Positions 35,965 to 46,143 of a stretch of DNA of 64,000 bases are shown here, in pieces. This DNA comes from Numida meleagris (Eukaryota; Chordata; Aves; Galliformes; Numididae). How positions within the stretch are numbered: the stretch's first letter is position 1; every line of letters starts with the position of its first letter. The stretch is taken from the NCBI RefSeq assembly GCF_002078875.1, contig NC_034410.1:44002202-44066201 (forward strand), written 5' to 3'. Made by a program: the position numbers and the translations under genes. The notes under the pieces were generated by a model, which was given only the letters and a program-made list of their open reading frames with translations, made no database searches and had not been told where the DNA came from.

Positions 35965-37173
35965 CTAGTGCTGCTGACGGCGCAGCCTCTTGCAGGGCTG
36001 GTCTGGGTCATCGTCACTGTTGGCCCTTCTCTTAGGTGGCTGCCGGGTCCTCCCAGGGGGTTGGCCAGGAGCAGAGGAGCTGTTGCCCAGAGCAGAGGGA
36101 CCTGCTGCTGTGTCCTGCTCCATCTCCGTATGGGGCTCCTCCGATTCCCTCGGGATGTGCATAGCGGGGCAGTGAAGGGGGCCGCCACGAGGGACAGCCT
36201 CTGGTGTGCTGGGCAGCTCCTCCGTGTTGGGACTTGCAGGCCGTGAGGTGAGGGTCACTTGTGGGGAGGCTGCGGGGCTAGGAGCGGCCACAGGGCTGTC
36301 CTCCTGCTCCCTGGACACGTCAGCATCCTGGAGGCCAAGCTGCCTATGGGCCTCTTCACCGCACTGGCACACAATGGTGTCAGTGAGTCCCTGGATGAGT
36401 GTCTCTGCTCTGTCCTCCAGGAGAGGCCACACCTGCTGGACCAGGGCCTCGCTGTCCAGCCCAATGCTGCACAGGGCATTCAGGATGATGGTCTCTGTTG
36501 ACAGTGCTGGCCACCACTGTGTCCCAAAGATGACTCGCAGCTCTTGCCGCAGCCAGGGCAGCACAGGGTCCAGGATCTGCCGGTGCTGCCTGAACAGAGC
36601 TGCCCAGACCTCAGGCAGGAGACCACCCACTATAGGCCCATCCTCTGCCTCCTCAGCCTCCTCTTCATATGCTTCTTCAGGCTGCAGCTGCTCTGCCTCT
36701 TCAGCCTCCTCTTCATATGCTTCCTCAGCCTGCAGCTGCTCTGCCTCCTCAGCCCACTGCTCCTCTGCTTCCTCAGCCCCCTCTTCATCTGCCTCCTCAG
36801 CATCCTGCTCTTCTACCTCCTCACCCTCCTGCTCCTCTGGCAACAGCAGAAAGGGCAGAGGGGATGGCAAAGGGGACAGCGAAGGGGATGGCAAAGAGCT
36901 GTGGGGGCTGTAGCCAGGAGCAGTGCCTGCATGGAAGCAGGCAGGTACTGGCTGTGCTGGGGGCCAGATCATGAAATCCAGCTCATCATCATTGTCCCAC
37001 TCAGCAACTTTGATGACAGTCATGACCCTCCTACAGAGAGGGCAGCTGTTGTTCTGCTTGGCCCACCGCAGGATGCAGCCCATACAGAACTCGTGGCAGC
37101 AAGGTACCGCATAGGCAGTGTCCTTTCGCCCATCACGGCAGATGGGACACATCCATGCCTGCTCTGCTGCCAT
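35965..37173 (-). CDS. TOPORS-like RING finger protein (probable E3 ubiquitin ligase)
   Basis: A 402-aa protein from MAAEQAWMCPICRDGRKD. A C3HC4 RING finger spans residues 9-47 (C9, C12, C25, H27, C30, C33, C44, C47), which would bind two zinc ions and recruit an E2. A Ser/Pro-rich linker (86-108) and a very acidic Glu/Ala tract (113-178) with a 16-residue tandem repeat follow. Residues about 185-270 (PEVWAALF, PVLPWLRQELRVIFG, LVQQVWPLLEDRAETLI) resemble the region after the RING in TOPORS, a nuclear ubiquitin and SUMO ligase. The basic C-terminus (PPKRRANSDDD, CKRLRRQQH) looks like a nuclear localisation signal. The chosen ATG has A at -3 and G at +4. A longer open frame reaches an ATG at 37632. 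The protein is much shorter than TOPORS (about 1,000 aa) and lacks its long basic RS-rich part. It is probably a bird-lineage paralogue. Confidence 0.85.
   Translation of the reverse strand: MAAEQAWMCPICRDGRKDTAYAVPCCHEFCMGCILRWAKQNNSCPLCRRVMTVIKVAEWDNDDELDFMIWPPAQPVPACFHAGTAPGYSPHSSLPSPSLSPLPSPLPFLLLPEEQEGEEVEEQDAEEADEEGAEEAEEQWAEEAEQLQAEEAYEEEAEEAEQLQPEEAYEEEAEEAEDGPIVGGLLPEVWAALFRQHRQILDPVLPWLRQELRVIFGTQWWPALSTETIILNALCSIGLDSEALVQQVWPLLEDRAETLIQGLTDTIVCQCGEEAHRQLGLQDADVSREQEDSPVAAPSPAASPQVTLTSRPASPNTEELPSTPEAVPRGGPLHCPAMHIPRESEEPHTEMEQDTAAGPSALGNSSSAPGQPPGRTRQPPKRRANSDDDPDQPCKRLRRQQH
36657..36752 (-). repeat. 48-bp tandem repeat encoding acidic 16-mers
   Basis: Two consecutive 48-bp units at 36657-36704 and 36705-36752, nearly identical, encode AEEAEQLQ(A/P)EEAYEEE repeats in the TOPORS-like protein (about residues 141-172). 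Flanking shorter EEA units at 36753-36830 suggest an older, degenerate expansion. Confidence 0.85.
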
Positions 37174-37253
37174 GATCTTCACGCTCTGGCCTGCTGGGGA
37201 CTGAAGATGAGGATATCCCCTCTCACCAGCACCACAGTGATGAAAGTTGCGCA

Positions 37254-37424
37254 CTGCAAGAGGGAGAGAGGCCACGGTCAGTTGCTGTCCCAGGATCAGG
37301 CAGAAGAAACATCCCAGTCCATCAGCAGGAACCCCTCCTGGCCCCATGCCTGGGCTGCCCCCACACCCCCACAGGGTCAGGTTGTGGCCCTGGCCCTGGC
37401 AGCTCCCCGTGTCCCAGCACTCAC
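37254..37424 (-). other. Probable 5' UTR intron of the TOPORS-like gene
   Basis: The minus strand has a strong donor (GGG|GTGAGTGC) and a textbook acceptor (CCTCTCTCCCTCTTGCAG) 171 bp apart, with the acceptor 80 bases before the chosen ATG. The intron length is a multiple of three and contains no in-frame stop, so splicing does not change the upstream open frame. Confidence 0.65.
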
Positions 37425-37814
37425 CCCATGGCCACCCTGGGGGATGTGTCCCAACCCAGCTCACCTCCGCTGCTCCGCGTGCGCCTCGCAGGACCCTGGC
37501 TGCCTGAGCCAGGCAGGCCAGGGAAATGCAGGTGATGGCTGTAGGGATGGGCACTGAGAGCTGCTGCCCACAGTCCCCAAAGCACAGCCCAGCACCCAAA
37601 CCAAACGCTCGTTCCACCTCCAGGCTTCGCACACACGCTCAGCAGGAGTCCAGGCACGAACAAACTGGACCAGGCTCTGCCCACGCCCAAATATGCGCAG
37701 CAAGGGTGGTGTGCTCACAGTCCTTCGCTTGATGATGTCACCAACTGTTGCTCAGTGATGTAACCGCTGTCCATGTGCCCACACAGCACTTGGTGTCTGG
37801 GACACTGCAAAGCT

Positions 37815-37822
37815 CCTTTATA
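37815..37822 (-). promoter_or_regulatory. Candidate TATA box of the TOPORS-like gene
   Basis: TATAAAGG on the minus strand. It would place the start site near 37790 and give a first exon of about 365 nt ending at 37425. This is inferred from spacing only. Confidence 0.35.
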
Positions 37823-40800
37823 AGTCAATCATTCTTGAGTGGCCACCACTGTGGCCGTAGATCTGTGACAGTCACGGTTGCGAAGGTTTCCAGCTGCACC
37901 TGGCTGCAGACTGTTGCACCAAGCAGATGTGGCATAGCAGCAAGCAAAAAAAAAATAGGTAGGAGCAGTTAACATAGGCATAGAACCCGTGTGGAAGCCA
38001 GATTTGTTGTTGCTTCGGGTTAAGTTTCAGATTACATCTAATTGTTTGAGAGGCCAGGCTGGAGTTAATCTCAGTCACTGGTATCTACTAGACATCAGTG
38101 CTTGAACAATCGATTGGGAATGATAGTCCTGCTGTTCCCTGACTAATGTATAACCTGGCAACTGTTGTGCAGGAGAAGATGAACATCTTTTCTAATTATC
38201 TTGATCATGGCTTCAAGCTATTTAAGTGCAGTGGTTGCAAGGCCTGGTTATGAATAGCAATTAGAACTTTCCTTTTTTTCAGTTCGTCTGTCAAGCAGTA
38301 TGTGAATCATTGAAGGTTATTTGTGACTGGATCAGCTACAAGGATGAAATCCAGGGATTCATTGGCATGCAGATGAAAAATATGATATAATGCAGCCAAA
38401 AAGTTCACTTTTGTGCAAAATGCCATGCTAATTCAGAACCCTAGAAGTACCGCCGGATGTACTTCAGCTGTCCTTCAGGAGCAACAAGTAAGCCAGATAG
38501 GGAGGATAAAGGTTCTTCCAGAGAATTGCTGTGTTGTAAACTTGGGCCAGGAATACCACGAGAAAGCTGTGTGTCAGGAACGAACAAGTTACCTACACAG
38601 CAGGGACTAAAGCTTTGCCTTAATTTAGGACTGAATGACATCTGTCATGGCATGTGGTGGGATGCCCTTACCTTCAGCACCCTTCAGTCATCTCTGCAAT
38701 AACTGGAATGAACAACATTGTTTTTTTTCATTTCTTACACATACTGTTCTAGTATATACTACAACTATTTTAATGTTACAGAACCCTTACATTTGATTCC
38801 CAGGGAGCCATTTCAAAGCCAAAAATTCTCTTAATTTAATTGGAGATTGCTCGTGTAGGCAGATCCCCTGGACCTGATCCTGCGATCTGCCTTTCCAGAC
38901 CAGGGCAGACCCTGTGCTGACTGTCCTCTGCATAATTGTCTTGGACAATGATGGCCTGAAGTACACAGTGTTCAAAGAACAGCTTAAGTTGTCTAACAAA
39001 GCAATTGTGCATGAAGTGTGCAAATGGCACATGGTAGCCATTTCCTAATTTCCATCTTGTATTCCAGCATCACAACCACTTAAGAAACAAATTCTGCAGC
39101 TTTCCAGTACCAGAGGCATGCCTTTAGTGGCCTAATGTTGGCATCCTGGAAATAATGTCCATATGCTGGAACAAAGTGTTGGATGCTTCAAGACAGGCCA
39201 AAATATTTCCAACCTTGATTTCTTTTCTTGAACCGTAATCTTCCCTGCTCCTGCTGCATGACTGTCTGCTATAGTCAGCTGCATTTGGAAGCCATGCATA
39301 CTGCAGTGCTGTGCAGAAGGCTATGTGATGGAGGGAGGAAGAATAGCAAAAGTTTCAGAAGAAACATTCTCTCTACCTACACTGTCAGCAGTGTGGTTTT
39401 GAAGGTGGCTGTAACCATGCCAAGCCTGGCTTGTATTTTTCCATCTGGGATCTAAGTCTGGTGCAGTGTGCTTAGGGAGATTGGCTGATGCCCTGAGCTG
39501 CCCCTTAAGCTTGTGCTAACTGGGAGAACTGGGCAAACCTGCCACCTTGCTAGTGGTAAGCACATGAATATCCAGTCCAGCTTCCTAGAGATCTGGGTCA
39601 TATGCTGTTTGGTTTAGCTTTTTTTTTTTTTTTTTTTTTTTTGACATGCACATCCTTTCATTTGAAAGCTATGGGCATTCATTTATTGCTCCATGATGAG
39701 CAAGACAATAATTTCTGTCTTAACCACTAGATGGTCCTGTTTCTCAAAGAAGAAAATTACTCCATAATACAGCCAGTTCTGGCTTTTCTTGGAACCTGAA
39801 TGATATTAGTAGAGAATGCCTTCAGTGTAATTCCACACGTAATTAACAGCCACATTGCTTGACATGGTTTTCTGAAACTCAATTATTGCAGCTGGACATC
39901 TCCTCAATCATAGATTAAATATTTCCTAGTTAATGTCAATCAAGAATTTCCAGACAGAACAAATCCCTCCCTCTCATTCAAAGATAAGCCAAATCAGAAT
40001 GGCGACATTTTACTACTTCTTTTCACGTGCAGAAGTCATGCTCTACTGCAGTACAGAAAGCAGGGCAGATTTGTGGCTCATGGAGACATTCAGCACCATG
40101 GCATTTTCAAACTGTTTGCATTCTGGTATGCAAAACAGTGAGAGTGGTGGGCTGGAAAAATAAACCGTATTTCTCTATCCACTTGCGTTGAATGTGCTTT
40201 GGTGGTTTTCACCTTCTGCCTGTGAGCATGTGTTCAACTTCTCCCAAAACACAGAAGGATGGAGGTTTTAACGCTGAAACTTCTGCCCCTTCACTACACA
40301 CCAAGCTGTCCTCTAGATGATCTTCCTGAGTCACTCTTTCATTAACTCCCTTCTTTTGATCACTCTTTCCCAGTTACTCCCAATTAGGATTGTCTTCTGC
40401 ATTTCTGTGAAGCCTTGCTTTCCTCAGCCAAACCATAAGCATTGCTATGAACAGAGTAATAAAATAAATGTAGATCACAATAATAAAATAAAGATCACAA
40501 CTGCCTGAAAAGACTCTGAGAAAATAGAATTATTTATTTGAAGCTTCTGAGTGTTATATACAGCACTGAGGTAGTTCGGTTGTGGTCTGCTGGAAAAAAA
40601 ATGACACCTTACAGCCAGTGAGGATGGAGTAAAATAGTACTTTGCTAACAGATATGCCTGGGGAGGCTCATTTAAATAGACTGTCTTATAGCTGACTAGT
40701 TCTCATTGCTTAGAATGTTTTATAGTAATGTTTCATGAAGGCAGAAAGACCAAAAGCAGAAATGAAACAATACTTGGAACTGGCAAATGGTGTGCCCAGG

Positions 40801-42236
40801 GTAGAGGCATGGACATGATCCTTTTTGTAGCTAGGGGAGAGCTGGCACATGATTTTGCAGGTGCTGAGAATTTACATGGGTTCAAGAAGCAACTGAGAAA
40901 GAAAAGGTAATCCATTATGGGTTCCCTGCTACAGAGATACATTTGGCTTGAGAGATCTCTGAAACCACACGTCTCACGGGCCTGGGAGAGTATTCCTGTG
41001 GGGAACATCAAAATATATTCCCCTTTCTGTAGGGTCCTCCTTAGGTGTTCTCTGCTGGCTGCCGTCAACAACAGGATGTTGCAGTAGATGGACCTGGGGC
41101 CTGAGTGAAGGCAGCTGGGCATACTAGAGCATTTTAAATGATGGCTCTCCTAATAATCATTCTTCTTTGTATGGCATGCTATTTTTCAGGCAGCATTTAT
41201 CAATAAGCAGCAAACCACGTTAACATGAAGGTACTACACAGTTTTATTTTATGTGGTCACTTCCATGTAGGTGTAAACCAGGGAAGATTATCTCTGCTCT
41301 CGAAGGGCTCACATTGCAGTGGCAGTGGCAGCCAGACTAAAAAGAGTAAACTGGCTTTTATTTCTGCTTTAAGATGACAGGATCCTTTAGAAAAACAAGA
41401 ATAGGTGCTACGCATCCAGGAGAGAAAAAGCTCTCACTCCAGCAATTGCTCACTAGAGATCAAGAAATGATACCTACATCTTCTGGTCAAAATGAACAGG
41501 TAGGGAAAGATCTATGATGCAAAACAGTGAAGGGTTTTACTTACTGAGAAGATGCTCTCTCCAGGTGTGCACACTGAATTAGCACAACGGAAGCACAGCC
41601 AGCGGCAGGCTCTTGGGTGCAGATTGATTTTTAAGTAGGGGGTATTTGCAAGGTTCAAAGCAAACATGCTAATAAGAGGTTGCTGAAGAAAGCATGTATA
41701 TTGATTGTGTTAGGTGCAGAAAGACCTTTTGTGCTAACACAGACTTGAAGTGCTCTTCATATGCTGCTATTGTACATGATCCTAAGTAGCCTGAGTAAAC
41801 TCTTGAAAACTTGGATAAGGAAGACACTTCTTTTAGCTGTTAGTAGGTGGAAACTGGAGAAAGGAAGAGGATTTCTTAGGCTTTACTGTGTGTGTTCATG
41901 CACATGCACGTAGAGAAAACTACTGCACATAAAGGGTAGGTTTATTTTAACCACTCGAATTAGTGATCACCTCCTCCCATGGGCAGAGACAGAGGTGGTG
42001 GGGGGTTTATCCAGTTAATGAGTAAGTCAGGGCAAGGCAAAATTTCAGTCATTTTGATCATTCCTTGTACAAGTGTCTCACAAATTGCTCCCAAGCATAT
42101 ATAAAAAAATAATGAATAAGAATAGGTTTTAAAGTAACTCTTGGGAGGTGGTTGCCGTGAAATAGTGCCATTTGTACTTAGAGGTTTTTGCAGCTGGGGG
42201 CATCCTTATAGAAAAACTGAACAACAGCTCTTGTTG
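37823..42236. other. Intergenic sequence
   Basis: No exon is supported. A 24-T run at 39619-39642 (poly(A) on minus, with an AATAAA about 50 bases before it on that strand) could be the tail of an old retroposed transcript. The parent was not recognised. An open frame around 38281-38391 (reading SLKVICDWISYKDEIQGFIG) has a protein-like look but no family I can name and no continuation. Confidence 0.4.
39619..39642 (-). repeat. 24-base poly(T), poly(A) on minus strand
   Basis: An uninterrupted T run. On the minus strand it follows GGAGCAATAAATGAATGCCC, so an AATAAA precedes the A run. This fits a retroposed tail but is short evidence. Confidence 0.7.
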
Positions 42237-42300
42237 TTGAACTTAGAATTAGAATTAGCTAGGTTGGAAAAAGACCTACAAGATCATCCAGTCTAAGAAC
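42237..42300 (-). mobile_element. Short CR1-like 3' end fragment
   Basis: The plus strand reads ggttggaaaaagacctacaa then gatcatccagtc. This is the reverse complement of the CR1 3' terminus (compare 31690-31730). It is only about 65 bp long and diverged. Confidence 0.6.
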
Positions 42301-43089
42301 TTCCTTCTGATGGCATTGCAGTATTTCCTACTCAGTCTCAGCTTGCAGACTGAGTCACGTTTCAGGCCCAGCTGCTCTGAGCGGAGCTTTATGGAGGTGC
42401 TCGCTGTAGATACACAGCCTCACCAGGCGCTGAGCAGGACCCTCTGCCTGCACAGACTGCTGCAACTCAGCCCCTGGTCCCCGGGCAGCCCCACAGCCCT
42501 TCACATTTCAGCCTCTCCTCGGGATTGTGGCGGAGGAGGGGAACACCTGGCAATGGGAGTGCTGCAAAACTTGGTGGTAAATACAGCTGTTAAGCAGTGG
42601 ATTCTTAACAGCAAGAACTGTGCTGACACATTAGTCAAGAGAAAGAGGAAAAAATAGCCATGTTGAAGAGATGGCTACTGCAGAAATGCAGAATTGCCCA
42701 AGATCTCAGCCTTGTGCAGATGGAACTTTTCCCTGCCACAGCCCTTATCCACACGTACCTAGGCATGCTGCTGAACCGGGATGGGTTCAAACAGTTGCAG
42801 AGCCTCACACATGTGTGGGCCAAGCCAGCCACGGGTCAGACGAGAGCTCGGTCACATGTGGCCTCAGATGGGGACAGCAAGAAGAGGAGCACAGCTGGCA
42901 CAGGGCATGGGGAGATGGGTTCTGCCCTATGCTGAACATGGCAGCTGTGCTGCTCCAGTTTGCCCGTGGCCCCGGTCGCTTGGCACTACTCTTGTCTCCT
43001 GCTCCCTGCCCTGCTCAGTTGCTCTCTAACAGAGCCTCACTTCTCTTCCCCTCCCTTTGTGAATTTAAATTTTGCTCTCCAGCACTTGG

Positions 43090-43097
43090 TGACGTCC
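43090..43097 (+). promoter_or_regulatory. CRE-like element upstream of the neuropeptide promoter
   Basis: TGACGTCC differs from the palindromic CRE (TGACGTCA) at the last base and lies 50 bp upstream of the TATA box, a usual distance for cAMP-responsive neuropeptide promoters. Function is inferred. Confidence 0.45.
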
Positions 43098-43147
43098 TCC
43101 TGGCACACCTCTTGGCTCCCCCTGCCTTCAAGCCCACTTCCCTGCGC

Positions 43148-43155
43148 TATAAAAG
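43148..43155 (+). promoter_or_regulatory. TATA box of the C-RFa/PRLH2 gene
   Basis: TATAAAAG in a G+C-richer context. The expected start site is near 43178, and a good donor (gagcacag|gtgagtga) follows at 43217/43218. This makes a short noncoding first exon that fits the plus-strand neuropeptide gene 2.8 kb downstream. Confidence 0.65.
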
Positions 43156-43177
43156 CCACAAGCCCCCTGCTTCTGCT

Positions 43178-43217
43178 GGGAGCAGCGTGCCCTGAGGAGC
43201 AGCCCTGCCGAGCACAG
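43178..43217 (+). other. PRLH2: Probable noncoding exon 1 of C-RFa/PRLH2
   Basis: About 40 nt between the predicted start site and a strong GTGAGT donor, with no ATG in the likely transcribed part. It would splice to the acceptor ending at 45974 (tttcctcctcacag). The link to that acceptor is inferred from strand, distance and the absence of competing genes. Confidence 0.5.
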
Positions 43218-45974
43218 GTGAGTGACTCCTGCTACCTGCTTCTGCACCTCTCTCCTGTGGATTTCCTTTTTCTTTCAGCTTTTACTTTTCTACACTAATG
43301 TACATAGCTGTGCTCAGTCCTGAGCACTTTATCCAGTGCTGGCAGCGAAGCTTGCAGTGCTGAGGAAATACAGCTCTGCAGGGATGGTGCCCGCTGGAGC
43401 CTGAAGCACGGCAGTGATGGGAGCCCTGCTCCCAGGCCTACAGTTACCCCAGGTTTGAGCTCTGGTAGAGGTTTCCACCACTACTTTCAAGCATGAAAGC
43501 TGGTTCGTTTGCACAGGGGGGAGGTCTACAGTTGCTGGTCTCGAGTAAAATGCTACTTTAGGGCTTAAAGAATTTATAGCACTTTGTCTTCTGTGAAGAT
43601 CCACAGTCTGTTTAGACCTGATGGACCTGTAGCAGAGCTCAGGTTCAGTGCGCTGCATGCCTGGTGCCCAGCAGGAGGGCTGGGAGGGCTGGGCTGCCCC
43701 CGCACTGCTCGGGGCTGGCACTTGTGGCCAGAGCTGAGAAATGGGACCTAGGTGTAGTGACTTCCTTGTGGGCTTAGCTGGAAATAGAAATGCGTGCTTT
43801 GCTATGACTTTACCAGTGACTTGAACGTGCTGTAACTTTCTCCTCTGATATTGCTCAGAATTGCCAGGCTGCTCTCATAGATGTTGCTCAGCCAAAGTGT
43901 AAAGGCTCTTTCTGCACAGGAATAGAGCAGAAGTGACAAATTGACTGCATCGGCAGAGGTGCCGATTTTGTGCTGTGCTTCAGGAGCAAAATTGTTCCTG
44001 AAATTTTTGTGTCACATTTGGTTGAAACTGGTGCATTTTTAAAGCTTTTTGGTGACGGTTTAATGGTTGGAAATGGGGAGTAGGCAAAGAGATCATATGA
44101 AGTCTTGTTTTTCCCAGTTTTCCCTTTGGAAGAAGGCTGGTGGGCTTTGGGATCAGGAAGATCCAGACCTGAGGAGATCACAGGGCCAACACAAAGGCCT
44201 GTGAACAGGTAACCAGGGCTTTGTACTTCTCTTTTGTGCCTAATGAAAGGTGGAGCTGGGGTTAGAGATGCTTGATGTCATTTGGGGTCAAGTTGCTGGC
44301 ATCACCTGTGCCTCAGTTTCTCCCCATATAAGCAGAGGTAGAAAAATTAGGAGGAAAAATTAGGGAGGATCAGAGATGCCAAGCCCCCCGATTATTTGGG
44401 CATTGCACGTTACTTAGTGAAGAGCCATGTGCTTCACTGAAACCCTAACCAGGTCAAGGGGCAAACAGAAAGTTTAACGCACTGCGGCACTCTGGGAAGT
44501 GTCCTGAGTGGCTGATTCAGGCACGGGACCAGTTGGTGGATGCTGAGACACAGCATTGCTTAGGAAATGCCGTGTGCTAAAAGCTCTTCCCTTTATTTTT
44601 GCCATTTGCCACCAATGAGTTCCCAGAAAAGCTGTAGACAAAACCAGACAATAAGTAATGCAGAAAACCTGTCGGCAGATGTGTAAGCACACAGGAGAGA
44701 TTCCTTAAGCACCTTTGTTTTTTGTCTCACTGAATTTAGAGCATTGCTAAACACGGAGCAACAGGAGATGTACACCAGCTGGAGCTAGTGCACAGAATGC
44801 ATCCCATGTTGTTTTACATGTTAAGAACGTTTAGTACTGATTGTCTTGAGATATTCAGCGTAAAAAATCAACTCACTGTTCTGTTAAAATTACTGGCTAA
44901 AATCACTTTCTTCTAAGCTAAGTAACTGCCAGAGTGGGGAAAAAAAGCACCTGGACTGAACACTAGGGGTTAAGGAGCTTTTGACTTTGCATTGCAATGA
45001 AAGACATGGTCAGATCCTTTGTTTTTTTCTTTTGTTGCCCTTGCAGCGTGCTTGGGAACAACTTGCATCAAAAGTTTTTCATTCCTGCTCTGCCCTCATT
45101 AAAAGTGAGCTAAAATTTGAGCGTAACAGTGCTGAGGCAGAAACGGGGAAAAAATCCCACTCTTACAGAGTGAGCAGCCTCTGTGTGGGCATAGCCAAGA
45201 GTATTTCCTCTTGCTCTGTACCTGTACGTCTCCTCTAAGTGATGCTTAAGCAAGCAGGGCTTCTCCTGACTTCCGCAGGCAGAGGCTCCAGACTGTCAAA
45301 TACAGTCTGATTTTGCACAAGGTACGCTCCTAGCATTACGACTGGGAGAAATGATGTGACGATGCTTGACCGAAATGCCACATAGACAGGGCGCAGTGGT
45401 AACTAGAGCCCAGCATCATGCACCTCCTGGGTTTTCCCAACCCGGCACCTTCTGGCAGTTGCATATGGATGCATTTACAGGGAGAACTAACAGTGGAAAC
45501 AAAACTGGAAATCGCACTTTTGCCAGCTATCTGTGAAAGCTGACATAGGAAGATAATTCCCTTTCAAGAAGCTTTTTCTAATGCACTTAGATGTAAAGAG
45601 ATTGTTTAAAATATAAATGTGAAAGGTATTTCACAGGTGGGGAAAGGGTGATGGAGACAGTGGCCAGAACACACTGATGGCCAGTGGTCATATGGAAGGC
45701 CACGAAGAGAGTCAGCGGTAACCTCAGGGCCAGGACTCTATGTCCTGCGAAGCTGTGCCATGGGCTTTCACGGATGATGAGGAAAAACTCAAGCTGCACA
45801 TCTTAACTCAGTAGATGGTTCACTGCAGTCTTTTCCTTTAAACAGAAATACTCAGGACATCCCCAGTGTCAGTGCTTCACAGAACTTAGTCATGAAATGG
45901 CCCTGATAGGAACATGCTGTTACAACTGACATCTTCCTTCACCTTGAGAGCTTTGTCCACTTTCCTCCTCACAG
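43218..45974 (+). other. Inferred intron 1 of C-RFa/PRLH2
   Basis: 2.76 kb of unique sequence with no other gene recognised. A 13-bp unit (gaaaaattaggag) occurs twice near 44341-44365. The intron ends in the pyrimidine-rich acceptor tttcctcctcacag. Confidence 0.5.
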
Positions 45975-46143
45975 CCTTCCTACCACCGCTCCATCATGTG
46001 GCATCTGATCCTGTGGACACCGCACCCCCAGTGGTCACCAAAACACTTAAAGCTGGTCACTGTCTACGTGCTGGTGCTCTTGGTATCGCTCAGCTTTGCT
46101 TCAAGACAGAGCAGACCTTTTAAACATCAGATAGACAATAGAA
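45975..46143 (+). CDS. PRLH2: C-RFa/PRLH2 exon with start codon
   Basis: The acceptor ends at 45974, 21 nt of 5' UTR follow, then ATG at 45996 (A at -3). It encodes 49 residues through QIDNR plus the first base of the Ser50 codon; the donor GTAAGT is at 46144. Reading through the donor would give an unrelated tail without RFamide. Confidence 0.9.

Noticed and set aside
36206..37557. Plus-strand open frames of 235 and 337 codons
   Set aside because: They are antisense shadows of the TOPORS-like coding exon, created by its G+C-rich, Glu-rich codons (CTC/CTT read as Leu/Ser runs). No promoter, splice or domain support.
37174..37632. N-terminal extension of the TOPORS-like protein to the ATG at 37632
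   Set aside because: Most of it would lie in the inferred 5' exon and intron; it has no recognisable domain, and the ATG at 37173 has a strong context directly before the RING. It remains possible and is listed as a finding.
38281..38705. Possible decayed transposase or retrogene (SLKVICDWISYKDEIQG and following frames)
   Set aside because: Looks protein-like for about 35 residues but I could not tie it to a family, and the frames do not continue. A profile search would decide.
42310..43298. Overlapping plus-strand frames of 80-174 codons before the neuropeptide promoter
   Set aside because: Three frames are open at once in G+C-richer promoter-flanking DNA; no domain or splice evidence.
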